Shown here piece after piece: positions 16,618 to 25,777 of a DNA stretch of 64,000 bases. The stretch spans positions 59,461 through 123,460 of the forward strand of contig NZ_FOHN01000006.1 in NCBI RefSeq assembly GCF_900111595.1, given 5' to 3'. This DNA comes from [Clostridium] polysaccharolyticum (lineage in GTDB: Bacteria; Bacillota; Clostridia; Lachnospirales; Lachnospiraceae). The notes below the pieces were generated by a model, which was not told the origin of the DNA, ran no database searches, and worked only from the letters and a program-made list of their open reading frames with translations. Both the position numbers and the translations under genes were made by a program. The stretch's first letter is position 1; every line of letters starts with the position of its first letter.

Positions 16618-17344
16618 CTTGTCCAGCTCCTCTATCAAATAGTTCCATTGCATATTTTAAATCAATTTTCCGTTCATATAATACATCATCTAAAATGACA
16701 CCGTTTAATCCTGCATTGTGTACCGATTCCAGATCCTTTATAGTACCAATTGCCCCGCTGACTACTACCTTCAGCTGGGAATTTTTCACGATGCTGCTTA
16801 AATATTCAAGATTTGCTGCAAATGTATATACATCTCCCAGCAGACCTTCACACTCTAAGGTCCTGACACCAATTTCATCAAGCCTTTTCACAGTTTCTTC
16901 CAGTTGGCCAATGCTGTTTTTTTCTACGGAATGACTGTTTGCCACTCCCTGCCTATTTGGAATTGCCACGACTATCTTGTCTGCCCCGAAACAGTTTACT
17001 GCTTCTTTTATAAAATTCATTTTGCCATTGTTAAGCTCTAGCACTGCTTTTCTGGCTCCGAGGTTTATTGCATTCTCAACTTCCTTTAAAGAAGATATTC
17101 CACCATGTAACTCTGCTGGAATGGATACCTGCTGTATTAATTTTCTTATGGCTTCCTGGTTCATAATATGGCCTGCCAGAATACCATCCAGATCCCGTAT
17201 ATGTATATAAGCTGCCCCTTGTTCTTCCAACATCTTTGCAACCTTTCGTGGGGAATGGGATATAATCTCCGAATATTGAAAACTGCCCTTTAACGGTTTT
17301 ACGCAGTGTCCATTCATGATGCTGATTTCTGGAATAACTCTCAT
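16610..17344 (-). CDS. HisA-like TIM-barrel protein lacking catalytic residues
   Basis: It takes the hisA position and has HisA layout over 244 residues ([51 protein letters not shown]). However, the three residues known as essential in HisA are changed: Asp8 is Ser8, Asp127 is Pro129 (VVAIPNRQG) and Thr164 is replaced by an acidic residue near 166. The Arg of GGGIR is Ser. Either this is a pseudoenzyme (structural partner or regulator) or it has taken another role. It overlaps the HisIE gene and follows hisB by 10 bases, so it is expressed with the pathway. Confidence 0.75.
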   Translation of the reverse strand: MRVIPEISIMNGHCVKPLKGSFQYSEIISHSPRKVAKMLEEQGAAYIHIRDLDGILAGHIMNQEAIRKLIQQVSIPAELHGGISSLKEVENAINLGARKAVLELNNGKMNFIKEAVNCFGADKIVVAIPNRQGVANSHSVEKNSIGQLEETVKRLDEIGVRTLECEGLLGDVYTFAANLEYLSSIVKNSQLKVVVSGAIGTIKDLESVHNAGLNGVILDDVLYERKIDLKYAMELFDRGAGQDE

Positions 17345-17354
17345 AGTCTACCTC

Positions 17355-17945
17355 CTATAGTGCCCCCTTGGTTGATAAAACTCCATCAATCCTGTCATCA
17401 TATTTTGTAGCCTCGTCTAACGCTTTTGCAAATGCTTTAAAAGCGGCTTCTACAATATGGTGGTTATTAGAGCCATGAATCTGCTTGATGTGCAGATTCA
17501 TTCCGCAGCCATAGGAAACCGCATAGAAAAACTCTTTCACCAGTTCTGTGTCCATTGTTCCAAGACGTTCAACTGTCAAATCTAAATCGTATACCAAAAA
17601 TGGCCTTCCTGACAAATCCAATGCACACATAACCAGGCTTTCATCCATTGGAAGCAAAAAAGACCCGAACCTTTTAATACCTGCTTTGTCTCCAATAGCC
17701 TCTTTGATGGCCTGTCCTAAAACAATTCCAGTATCCTCTACCGTATGATGGGAATCCACTTCCAGATCTCCTTTTACTGTCAGGTTCATATCAAAGAAAC
17801 CATGTCTTACAAAACTATTTAACATATGATCAAAAAAACCAATTCCGGTATCTATGTCAGCGATACCGGAACCGTCTATTTTTAACTCAAGGGAAATATC
17901 TGTCTCCTTTGTTGTACGAACAACTTTTGCATATCTTGCGTTCAT
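17355..17945 (-). CDS. hisB: Imidazoleglycerol-phosphate dehydratase
   Basis: Dehydrates imidazole glycerol phosphate in histidine synthesis; a manganese enzyme that forms a 24-mer. The 196-residue protein has the metal motifs FFDHMLNSFVRHG, DSHHTVEDTG and NNHHIVEAAFKA, with no fused phosphatase, as usual in Gram-positives. The ATG lies 8 bases after AAAGGA; a TTG two codons earlier is less likely. It lies 54 bases after hisD. Confidence 0.96.
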   Translation of the reverse strand: MNARYAKVVRTTKETDISLELKIDGSGIADIDTGIGFFDHMLNSFVRHGFFDMNLTVKGDLEVDSHHTVEDTGIVLGQAIKEAIGDKAGIKRFGSFLLPMDESLVMCALDLSGRPFLVYDLDLTVERLGTMDTELVKEFFYAVSYGCGMNLHIKQIHGSNNHHIVEAAFKAFAKALDEATKYDDRIDGVLSTKGAL

Positions 17946-17999
17946 GCCCAAAATCCTTTCTCACGGAAAATTCTCTAACACTATGCTTATAGAATAGCA

Positions 18000-19289
18000 T
18001 TATTCAAACCTGACAGCAATAGAATTTGCGTGAGCTGTCAGTTTTTCTGACGTTGCAAACTGAACAATATCTTTATGGACTGGTTCTAAGGCTTCTCTGG
18101 AATACGAAATGATACTGGATTTCTTAATAAAATCATCCACACTTAAAGGTGAAAAGAATTTCGCTGTTCCGTTGGTTGGCAGTACATGGTTTGGTCCTGC
18201 AAAATAATCTCCTAATGGTTCACTGCTGTATTCCCCTAAGAAAATAGCTCCTGCATTACGAATCTTCATCATCAGGTTATATGGATCTTTTGTAACGATT
18301 TCTAAATGTTCAGAAGCAATTTCATTGGCAGCTTCAACTGCTTCTTCTAAATCTTTTACTAATAAAATGTATCCATAATTTTCTAAAGATTTTTCCATAA
18401 TTTCTTTTCTGGAAAGAACCTTTAAGAATCCATCTACTTCGTCAGATACTTTCTTTGCAAGTTCTTTGCTTGTGGTAATCAGGATTGCAGATGCCATTTC
18501 ATCATGTTCCGCCTGGGATAACAGATCTGCTGCCACAAATCTTGGATTGGCTGTTTCATCTGCAATTACAAGAATTTCACTTGGTCCGGCAATAGAATCA
18601 ATGCTTACGTGGCCATATACTGCTTTTTTGGCAAGTGCAACGAAAATGTTGCCTGGTCCTACGATTTTATCTACTTTCGGAACAGATTCTGTACCATAAG
18701 CTAATGCTGCGATTGCCTGGGCACCACCTACTTTATAGATTTCCTGAACACCAGCTTCTTTTGCTGCTACTAAGGTATTAGGACTTACTTTTCCTTCTGC
18801 ATCTGGAGGTGTTGTCATAACGATTTTGTCTACACCAGCAACTGCTGCAGGAACAATGTTCATTAATACGGAGGAAGGATAAACGGCCTTTCCCCCTGGA
18901 ACGTATACACCGACTTTTTCAAGCGGTGTTACTTTCTGGCCAAGCATGGTTCCTTGCGGTGTTGTGTCAAACCAGCTGTACTGTTTCTGCTTCATGTGGT
19001 AATCACGGATATTTGCCAGTGCCTTGCGGATAACCTCTACCAGACTGTCATCTACTAGTGCATAAGCTTCTTCTATTTCTTCTTCTGTTACACGGATATT
19101 CTGTGCAGTAATATCCGCTTTATCAAACTTTTTCGTATACTCAAAAACTGCTTTGTCTTTCTTTTCTTTCACATCTGCTAAAATGTCTTTTACTGTTTCT
19201 TCATATTGTCCATAATTGTTAGGACTTCTCTTTAATAAATTTTCAAGAATATTTTCTTTGGCTTCTTTTGTCAATTCAACGATACGCAT
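18000..19289 (-). CDS. hisD: Histidinol dehydrogenase
   Basis: Zinc- and NAD-dependent four-electron oxidation of histidinol to histidine, the last steps of the pathway. The 429-residue protein shows VGVYVPGGKAVYPSSVLMN, VDKIVGPGNIFV, SIAGPSEILV, SQAEHDEMASA with metal ligands and GPNHVLPTNGTA. The ATG follows AAAGGGTG closely; a GTG three codons earlier is an alternative. It lies 14 bases after the hisG stop. Confidence 0.97.
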   Translation of the reverse strand: MRIVELTKEAKENILENLLKRSPNNYGQYEETVKDILADVKEKKDKAVFEYTKKFDKADITAQNIRVTEEEIEEAYALVDDSLVEVIRKALANIRDYHMKQKQYSWFDTTPQGTMLGQKVTPLEKVGVYVPGGKAVYPSSVLMNIVPAAVAGVDKIVMTTPPDAEGKVSPNTLVAAKEAGVQEIYKVGGAQAIAALAYGTESVPKVDKIVGPGNIFVALAKKAVYGHVSIDSIAGPSEILVIADETANPRFVAADLLSQAEHDEMASAILITTSKELAKKVSDEVDGFLKVLSRKEIMEKSLENYGYILLVKDLEEAVEAANEIASEHLEIVTKDPYNLMMKIRNAGAIFLGEYSSEPLGDYFAGPNHVLPTNGTAKFFSPLSVDDFIKKSSIISYSREALEPVHKDIVQFATSEKLTAHANSIAVRFE

Positions 19290-19303
19290 GTTTAACACCC
19301 TTT

Positions 19304-19951
19304 CTATTGTCCGTCAATAACACGTTTTAAACCATTTACTAAATCTTTGATCCGGTCATGTTCCATCTTCATGCTGACTTCATTTACTACCATTCTTGCT
19401 GATAATGGGCAGACTTCTTCTAAAACTACAAGTCCATTTTCTTTTAAAGTGGAACCTGTCTCCACGATATCTACGATTACTTCTGATAATCCAACGATTG
19501 GAGCTAATTCGATGGAACCGTTTAATTTGATGATTTCCACTGTCTGATGCTTTTTGTTATAAAAATAATCCTTGGCAATGTGAGGATATTTGGTTGCTAC
19601 ACGGATTAACTCTCCGCTATGTAACAGTTTTTCTGCTTCCTTAGGTCCTGCAACGCACATTCTGCATTTTCCAAGGCCTAAATCCAGCACTTCATACATT
19701 TTGCGTCCTTCTTCCAAAATAGTGTCTTTCCCTACTACGCCAATATCCGCTGCACCGTATTCTACGTATGTTGGAACATCTGTGGCTTTTGCAAGGAAAA
19801 ACTTTAATTTCAACTCCTCATTACAGAAAATAAGTTTTCTTGAAGATGGATCTTTCATTTCTTCGCAAGTAATGCCCACCTGCTCTAAAAAACCCATTGT
19901 CTGCTTTGCTATACGTCCTTTTGCCAGGGCAAATGTCAAATATCTATCCAT
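19304..19951 (-). CDS. hisG: ATP phosphoribosyltransferase, short form
   Basis: The first committed step of histidine synthesis. At 215 residues it is the short HisG form, which lacks the C-terminal regulatory domain and works only in a complex with HisZ. The N-terminal RYLTFALAKGRIAKQT and the phosphate loop EVIVDIVETGSTLKENGL are typical. hisZ lies immediately upstream, with 59 bases between, which fits this pairing. Confidence 0.97.
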   Translation of the reverse strand: MDRYLTFALAKGRIAKQTMGFLEQVGITCEEMKDPSSRKLIFCNEELKLKFFLAKATDVPTYVEYGAADIGVVGKDTILEEGRKMYEVLDLGLGKCRMCVAGPKEAEKLLHSGELIRVATKYPHIAKDYFYNKKHQTVEIIKLNGSIELAPIVGLSEVIVDIVETGSTLKENGLVVLEEVCPLSARMVVNEVSMKMEHDRIKDLVNGLKRVIDGQ

Positions 19952-20010
19952 AATACAATCCTTTCTGATGGCTGCCAGCCTGTTCTTTACCTCTGTTTTT
20001 TCATTTCTTG

Positions 20011-21246
20011 CTACATTTGTTCCATTGAACTTTCATTTTTCATATACAGAATGTGCGCAATGCCCATACGTTTTGCATGTGCTTTGTAATCTTCTAGTGT
20101 AAAGTTTGGATCTTTATGGGTCAGCTGAATTTCTTTTCCTTCTAAACGGCAGTTTTTCGCATAATCAATTGCTTTCTTTCTGCACTCATTTTCATAAAGA
20201 ACCAGATAGGATTCTTCCTTCACTGCATCCTTCTCATTAAGCTTATCTACGGCTGTCATTAACTGGTCCACTACAATGGCAAGTCCAATAGCTGGAGCTT
20301 CTTTTCCAAATTGTTTCATTAAATTATCGTAACGTCCACCCTTAACGATTGGTTCTCCTGTTCCATAGGTATAAGCTTTAAAAATGATTCCGGTATAGTA
20401 GTTGTACTTGCTTAAAAGCCCTAAATCAAAGGTTATGTAATCGCTTACACCATAACTGTCTAAAATGGCATATAATTCTTCCAGACGCTCAATTGCCTTA
20501 ATGGCTAGTTCATTGGAAGTTAATGTCTTTGCATTTGAAATATTTTCGATATTGCCATACATATCTGTAATCTTAAAGAATAGTTCTTTCAGGTTCTCAG
20601 GAAGTTTCTTTCCTTCTGCTAATTCTTCTACACCAAATACATTTTTCTTTTGAATCAGTTCTTTTAACTGTTCCGTTTCCATTTCATCAAAATCGGCTTC
20701 TTCAATAATTCCATTTAAAAACTGTGCATGACCGATTTCCACCTGAAATTCTTCTAATCCTGCGTTTCTTAGACACTCGATAGTTAATGCAATCATTTCC
20801 GCATCTGCGTCTACAGAACCGTCATTAATTAACTCTGCACCAAGCTGTGTAGTTTCTTTCAGTTTTCCCTGGTAACTGGTTGTATTAATAAATGTGCTTC
20901 CTTTATAACAAAGGTGCAGCGGCAGTTCTTCTTCTTTGAAATATTTTCCTACACATCTGGCAATTGCTGGTGTCATATCGGGGCGCAGTACAAGAGTGTT
21001 ATTGCCACGGTCAAAAAACTTGTACATTTCCCTGGATGCAATAGTACCTCTTTCTTTGCTGAATACATCAAAAAACTCAAACATTGGAGTCTGAATATCT
21101 GTAAATCCGTAAGAGTGAAGCACCTGATGCATTTTCTGTTCAATAGAAAGTTTCTGTTTGCATTCTCCGTTATAAATATCTCGAACACCTTCCGGAATGT
21201 GTAATACGCTTTGCTCAATTTTATGTTCTGAAAATTTATAGCTCAT
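20011..21246 (-). CDS. hisZ: ATP phosphoribosyltransferase regulatory subunit
   Basis: A catalytically inactive histidyl-tRNA synthetase paralogue needed by short HisG for activity and feedback control. Class II motifs are visible (FTDIQTPMFEFFDVFS, LVLRPDMTPAIARCVG, KGGRYDNLMKQFG). Its length of 411 residues without a full anticodon domain, and the adjacent hisG, argue for HisZ rather than HisS. The ATG follows GGAGG with a 5-base gap. It is the first gene of the operon. Confidence 0.93.
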   Translation of the reverse strand: MSYKFSEHKIEQSVLHIPEGVRDIYNGECKQKLSIEQKMHQVLHSYGFTDIQTPMFEFFDVFSKERGTIASREMYKFFDRGNNTLVLRPDMTPAIARCVGKYFKEEELPLHLCYKGSTFINTTSYQGKLKETTQLGAELINDGSVDADAEMIALTIECLRNAGLEEFQVEIGHAQFLNGIIEEADFDEMETEQLKELIQKKNVFGVEELAEGKKLPENLKELFFKITDMYGNIENISNAKTLTSNELAIKAIERLEELYAILDSYGVSDYITFDLGLLSKYNYYTGIIFKAYTYGTGEPIVKGGRYDNLMKQFGKEAPAIGLAIVVDQLMTAVDKLNEKDAVKEESYLVLYENECRKKAIDYAKNCRLEGKEIQLTHKDPNFTLEDYKAHAKRMGIAHILYMKNESSMEQM

Positions 21247-21300
21247 AGCTACCTCCATTCATGCAGTACATTTTATCGCTTTATCACATTAAAACATTAA

Positions 21301-21324
21301 TTTGATAATTTGCTACTAATCAAA
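21301..21324 (-). promoter_or_regulatory. Operator-like dyad in the his leader
   Basis: TTTGAT (21301-21306) and ATCAAA (21319-21324), a perfect 6+6 dyad with a 12-base gap, lie just inside the expected transcription start. This is a fitting place for a repressor. Which protein binds is not known from the sequence. Confidence 0.45.
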
Positions 21325-21335
21325 AATCTAAGGCT

Positions 21336-21364
21336 ATTATATATAAATTCGTTTTTGCTGTCAA
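21336..21364 (-). promoter_or_regulatory. Consensus promoter of the his operon
   Basis: Minus strand TTGACA (21359-21364), 17-base spacer, TATAAT (21336-21341): a perfect sigma-A promoter. The leader to hisZ is only about 80 bases and holds no T-box signature. Upstream of -35 lies another dyad, GAAAACA (21368-21374) with TGTTTTC (21389-21395). Confidence 0.88.
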
Positions 21365-21490
21365 CCAGAAAACATTCATGGTAATTCGTGTTTTCTATTT
21401 TACCTTACTTTTTAGGGCGTGTCTACTTCTGCCTATAGAAACCAGGTTTTCACAGGTCTGTTTTACAAATACATTTTTTTCACTTAATGA

Positions 21491-21518
21491 TTTACTTTTC
21501 TAATATATTTGTTATAAT
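21491..21518 (+). promoter_or_regulatory. Promoter of the first chemoreceptor gene
   Basis: TTTACT (21491-21496), 16-base spacer, TATAAT (21513-21518), then a GGAGG ribosome site before the ATG at 21558. Confidence 0.65.
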
Positions 21519-21557
21519 AAAAGAGATACAAGTGAATAAAAACGGAGGAAAACGATT

Positions 21558-23609
21558 ATGTTTAAAAATTGTAAACTAAGTTTTGCTATCGCAGTTACAA
21601 CTTCGTCGGCTGTAATTTTCTGCATGATTTTATTGTTTGGTTTCACTCGCATCAGCTTAAGCGATATCATTGAAGATTCCGCAACAAGCAACATGAAAAC
21701 TTCTCTTGAAGCAAAAGAATGCATTATTCAGGAATACATATCGAATTCAGAATCTCAGCTTATTTCTTACAGCGAAGCCCCTTGTATTAAAGAACTCTTA
21801 AAAAATCCCAATGATCCTGTATTACAGAAAAAGGCAGAAGCTTATACGAAAAGTTTCTTCCAAAACCTGAATCAATGGGAAGGACTATATCTTTCAGAAT
21901 GGGATACGCATGTACTAGCCCACTCCAATGAAAAAACGGTCGGCATACGTTTTCGGGAGGGAACCAAATTAAAGGAACTTCAAGATCTTATGATTGAAAA
22001 AAACGGAATCTATAATACTGGAATTATCACATCTCCCTCTTCAGGAAAGCTGATACTCTCTATGTACTATCCAGTTTTTGATGAAGACGGCAAAACACCT
22101 TTAGGTTTTGTTGGAGGCGGTCCTGTTGCAGACACATTAAAAATGGTACTAGATTCTTTGCAGATCAAAGGATTGCCTAATGCAAAATTTTCTTTAATGA
22201 ATCTACAGACTAAGTCTTACATTTTTAATGAAAATTCTTCTCTTCTTGGTACCGAAATTAAGGACAAAGATAATTTAAAAATTCTGAACCGAATAGAAAA
22301 AAACAGCAGTTCCGGCTGCCACTGTTTCTCTTTTACCTCTACGGATAAAAAGAATTATATTGCTTCTTATAAAATATTAAAGGAACGAAACTGGGCAATT
22401 GTACTAACAGATACGGAAAGTGAAGTATTTGCCACTTTATCTTCTAGTATTAACCAAATAGGAATCCTCTGCTTTCTTTGTTCTCTTATCATTGTTTCTT
22501 TCATCTGGTTTCTTATCAGCAAAATGATTAAACCCCTGCATATTTTAGAAAAGGAAATCATTAACTTAAGAGAACTGAATTTACATCCTTCCGAGCAGCT
22601 GGAAATATACGCAAATGGCAAAAATGAAATAAGCAGCATGGCAAAGGCCATTCGTTTCCTATATGAGACTTTTGGCGGCATTGTATCCACTTTAAACCAG
22701 TGTTCCGATTCTTTAAATAATTCCGCTAATGTTATGAGCAATGCTTCCCAAACCTTAACTACTTGTGTAGAAGACAATTCTGCTACAACAGAGGCTTTAG
22801 CTTCAAGTATTAATGTTACCAATTTCGCAATTGAAAAAGTTTGTAATGAGATTACCCAGCAGACTAATATTATACAGCATTTCCTAAGCAAAACCGAAAA
22901 CTGCAATGCCAAAAGCCAGCAGCTTATTGCAACATCCAATTCCATGAAAAATCTGGCCTATGATTCTTTGGAAGCATCCGAAATAAAGATTTCAGAAAAT
23001 AAGAAAAATATCGAAAATGCGTTAGTGAATCTGGGTGTACTTTCTAAAATCAATGATATGGTAAACCAGATCTTAGATATTACGGAACAGACTAATCTGC
23101 TTTCTTTAAATGCCTCTATTGAGGCTGCCAGAGCTGGAGACGCTGGAAAAGGATTCGCAGTAGTTGCCAGCGAAATCGGCAATTTAGCATTAAGTTCTTC
23201 TCGTACAGCTTCTGAAATCCAGCTGGTCTGCAAGGAAACCAATCAGAATGTGGAACAAATCAGAAACTGCTTTTATGATATTCTTTCCTTTATGGAACAG
23301 GATGTTATGAAAAAATTCCATGAATTCGTAAAAATCTCAGAGCAGTCCAATGAAGGAGTAGAACAAATAAATATTACCATTAATGAAATCTATAAAATTA
23401 CATCTGAATTCAGCCAGTCCTTGACTGGTATCCAGACACAGGTAGACAAAGTACAGTACGCTTCCAATGAAAACGAAAACAGTGTAGATGACATTGTTAC
23501 AAAGATTGAACGTACCAACTTAACAGCTGAAACAATCAATGATGTGGCACGTTCTAATCAGAACAATGCAGACTCGCTCCATACTATTGTAGAACAGTTC
23601 CATGAATAA
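21558..23609 (+). CDS. Methyl-accepting chemotaxis protein with extracytoplasmic Cache-type sensor
   Basis: A 683-residue transmembrane receptor. Membrane helices lie at about 8-30 and 300-322, flanking a sensor domain of about 265 residues with Cache-like features ([49 protein letters not shown]). A HAMP region follows, then a cytoplasmic signalling helix bundle. The tip reads [19 protein letters not shown], then [15 protein letters not shown]; the Arg usual in the EVR segment is Gly. The ligand is unknown. It is a single-gene unit with its own promoter and terminator, and no che genes are near. Confidence 0.9.
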   Translation: MFKNCKLSFAIAVTTSSAVIFCMILLFGFTRISLSDIIEDSATSNMKTSLEAKECIIQEYISNSESQLISYSEAPCIKELLKNPNDPVLQKKAEAYTKSFFQNLNQWEGLYLSEWDTHVLAHSNEKTVGIRFREGTKLKELQDLMIEKNGIYNTGIITSPSSGKLILSMYYPVFDEDGKTPLGFVGGGPVADTLKMVLDSLQIKGLPNAKFSLMNLQTKSYIFNENSSLLGTEIKDKDNLKILNRIEKNSSSGCHCFSFTSTDKKNYIASYKILKERNWAIVLTDTESEVFATLSSSINQIGILCFLCSLIIVSFIWFLISKMIKPLHILEKEIINLRELNLHPSEQLEIYANGKNEISSMAKAIRFLYETFGGIVSTLNQCSDSLNNSANVMSNASQTLTTCVEDNSATTEALASSINVTNFAIEKVCNEITQQTNIIQHFLSKTENCNAKSQQLIATSNSMKNLAYDSLEASEIKISENKKNIENALVNLGVLSKINDMVNQILDITEQTNLLSLNASIEAARAGDAGKGFAVVASEIGNLALSSSRTASEIQLVCKETNQNVEQIRNCFYDILSFMEQDVMKKFHEFVKISEQSNEGVEQINITINEIYKITSEFSQSLTGIQTQVDKVQYASNENENSVDDIVTKIERTNLTAETINDVARSNQNNADSLHTIVEQFHE

Positions 23610-23622
23610 AGTGATCTGCAGG

Positions 23623-23657
23623 AAAAGACGATATCCTCAATCAGGATATCGTCTTTT
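23623..23657. terminator. Bidirectional terminator between the chemoreceptor and recU
   Basis: A perfect 15-base-pair stem (AAAAGACGATATCCT at 23623-23637 against its complement at 23643-23657) with a 5-base loop and A/T tracts on both sides. It serves two converging genes. Confidence 0.92.
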
Positions 23658-23658
23658 C

Positions 23659-24189
23659 TTACCGTTCTTCCAAATCCCTTTGGATTCCTTCTAAATAGTG
23701 GACACAGACTCCATTATACGTAGACAGCTGGTATCTGGCATCCAGTTCATTATAACAGAAACTCTTCCTGCCACCATTTTTTGCCCGTTTCCAGAATTTC
23801 ATTAAGTCTTTGTATGTTAAATAGTAAAAAATATCTTTACAGGAATAGTAAATCAGAAGAAAGGAAATGCCTCCCTGTTCTTCAAACTGCTGCATAAACC
23901 CAATCTGGTGTTCATGTATATTCTGAAGCGGAAAAGTATCTTGTGTACATTCCTTTGCATCAAAACATACTGGAATTCCCTGCACTGCCCCAATATAATC
24001 CACCGTACTTCTCTGTTCAAAAAATGCCAGAGTTATCTGCCTTGTCTGCGAGTCAATCCGCATAGGTTTAATTGGTGTCGGTATTTTCTGAATCAACGCC
24101 AGTTTATTCTCCATATATTTCTGATTGGTAAGATTAATCAGTTCTTCTAATGTCTGCCCTCTAAGGCCTCGTGAATTCCATGCTGGCAT
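23659..24189 (-). CDS. recU: Holliday junction resolvase RecU
   Basis: Resolves four-way DNA junctions in recombination and chromosome segregation of Firmicutes. The 176-residue protein has the PD-(D/E)XK core FFEQRSTVDYIGAVQGIPVCFDAKE and the family segment NIHEHQIGFMQQF, followed by GGISFLLIYY and GGRKSFCYNEL. Bacillus RecU is about 200 residues, so the N-terminal tail is shorter here. A GGAGG site precedes the ATG. In Bacillus recU is next to ponA; here it follows a pseudouridine synthase gene. Confidence 0.9.
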   Translation of the reverse strand: MPAWNSRGLRGQTLEELINLTNQKYMENKLALIQKIPTPIKPMRIDSQTRQITLAFFEQRSTVDYIGAVQGIPVCFDAKECTQDTFPLQNIHEHQIGFMQQFEEQGGISFLLIYYSCKDIFYYLTYKDLMKFWKRAKNGGRKSFCYNELDARYQLSTYNGVCVHYLEGIQRDLEER

Positions 24190-24203
24190 ATTCCTTCCTC
24201 CAT

Positions 24204-25175
24204 TTATTTAAAAATACGAGATACAATAGCTTCAAAATAGCTTGGCAATGGTGCTCTAAACTGTTTTTCAGACAAGTTTCCAAGTTCTCCCTGAATGACT
24301 GGAAAATCAAGTTCATATGAATGAAGCAAATGAAATCTTAAATTAAAGTTCCGTCTGAAATACTTATTTACCTGTACATCGCCATATTTTCCGTCTCCGA
24401 TAACAGGATGGCCTATACTCTGCAGGTGGGCACGGATCTGGTGGCTTCTTCCTGTCAGAAGTTTTACTCGCAAAAACGTATACTCTCCGTTGGTTTTTAA
24501 AGGCTCATACTGGGTTTTGATAAAATCAGCACCTTCCACTGGTTCTTTGGAAATGGCCACTTTATTATGGCTTTTATCTTTCGTCAAATACCCTTCAATA
24601 CAAGTAGGCTCTTTGATAACCCCCTTTACTATGGTCTGATAGTATTTTCCGATGTTTCTCTCTTTTAGAAGAATCCCCATCTGCTGAAGACCTGTCAGGG
24701 ATTTTCCTGCAAGGATAATGCCACTTGTGTTGCGGTCTAAGCGGTTGCAAAGGCCTGGATGGAAACTGATTAATTCTTCCTTTGTAAGCTGTCTTGTTTT
24801 TAACAGATACGCAATGACATATTCTGTTAAAGATTCATCTTCTGGTTTCGCTTTTTGAGACAGCATTCCAGCTGGTTTATTAATCACTAGAATATTTTCA
24901 TCCTCATAAACCACTTGCAAATCCACCTCATTGGCTACTACATCCAGTTCTGTAAACTTTTCTATGGTTTCATCCGATAAAAAGAGCTGTACATGGTCAT
25001 TGAGTTCTAGTTTTTCTGAACCGTCTGCTTTCTTTCTATTTAAGGTAATATTCTTCTTTCGGAGCATTTTATAAATAAAGCTTTTTGGTGCCTTATTCAT
25101 ATATTTTGCAAGAAGCTTGTCTAAACGCTGTCCTGCCTCGTTTTTATTAATCTCTATTTCTCTCACAGACACCAT
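24204..25175 (-). CDS. RluA-family pseudouridine synthase (RluC/RluD type)
   Basis: Isomerises uridine in ribosomal RNA. An N-terminal S4 RNA-binding domain (about 12-75, GQRLDKLLAKYMNKAPKSFI) is followed by the catalytic domain with NKPAGMLSQ, the active-site RLDRNTSGIILAGKS (catalytic Asp in RLDRNTSG) and GRSHQIRAHLQSIGHPVIGD. Length is 323 residues. The start is uncertain: ATG at 25175 touches the AGGTAGG site, and a GTG three codons later sits at a better distance. The exact rRNA target is not clear. Confidence 0.9.
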   Translation of the reverse strand: MVSVREIEINKNEAGQRLDKLLAKYMNKAPKSFIYKMLRKKNITLNRKKADGSEKLELNDHVQLFLSDETIEKFTELDVVANEVDLQVVYEDENILVINKPAGMLSQKAKPEDESLTEYVIAYLLKTRQLTKEELISFHPGLCNRLDRNTSGIILAGKSLTGLQQMGILLKERNIGKYYQTIVKGVIKEPTCIEGYLTKDKSHNKVAISKEPVEGADFIKTQYEPLKTNGEYTFLRVKLLTGRSHQIRAHLQSIGHPVIGDGKYGDVQVNKYFRRNFNLRFHLLHSYELDFPVIQGELGNLSEKQFRAPLPSYFEAIVSRIFK

Positions 25176-25180
25176 CCTAC

Positions 25181-25747
25181 CTATTTCACAATTAATGATT
25201 CCAGATAACAGATTACATGTTTTCTCTCTTCTTCTGAAACCTGTACGGGTTTTCTGTCTTCTATGGCATGTATAAATGCCTTCTCTTCTTTGACAATTCT
25301 AACACGATAATCAAATCCCCAGTTTCTTACCCCTTTGGTTAAATACTCACTGATATAAGGAATATCGGTTTCTCGTTTCCCAGCCAGTACGATTACATTT
25401 CCTTCCCATACCACTGCGAAATCCAGGAACATCACTTTCTTATCAGACGTAATAACCAGACTTGCCATAAGTTTTGCATCCTCACCGCAAAGAGCTGCTA
25501 TTTTCTCATATCGTTCCTTAGCAACATCCCGAAATGGAAATACCACCACTAATTCTGTCAAAGATTTTGCAAATGGCAGCACGGAAAGCATGGCGATTAC
25601 ACTGCCGATATTTTTATAGTTTCCCTTATTTACCCAAAGACCAATTAAAAAGATTGAAAGTCCAGCCACTACGCAAACTGCCATTTTCACAACATACATC
25701 ATCTTCTGTTTTTTTAAAAATCCATATTGCCCTGGTTTTATTTTCAT
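25181..25747 (-). CDS. Conserved two-helix membrane protein of unknown function
   Basis: A 188-residue protein with two predicted membrane helices near residues 17-37 (MYVVKMAVCVVAGLSIFLIGLWV) and 46-66 (IGSVIAMLSVLPFAKSLTELVV). The rest is cytoplasmic-looking and mixed alpha/beta (SLVITSDKKVMFLDFAVVWEGNVIVLAG). I do not recognise the family. It stands between ygiQ (30 bases upstream) and the pseudouridine synthase gene and has a good AGGAGG site, so it is part of that transcript. Confidence 0.65.
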   Translation of the reverse strand: MKIKPGQYGFLKKQKMMYVVKMAVCVVAGLSIFLIGLWVNKGNYKNIGSVIAMLSVLPFAKSLTELVVVFPFRDVAKERYEKIAALCGEDAKLMASLVITSDKKVMFLDFAVVWEGNVIVLAGKRETDIPYISEYLTKGVRNWGFDYRVRIVKEEKAFIHAIEDRKPVQVSEEERKHVICYLESLIVK

Positions 25748-25777
25748 ACGGTATCCTCCTTTTTCTGCTGTCTCTGC

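Noticed and set aside
22367-22945. Minus-strand open frame of 192 codons opposite the first chemoreceptor
   Set aside because: The plus-strand gene shows clear membrane, HAMP and signalling motifs; the opposite frame shows none.
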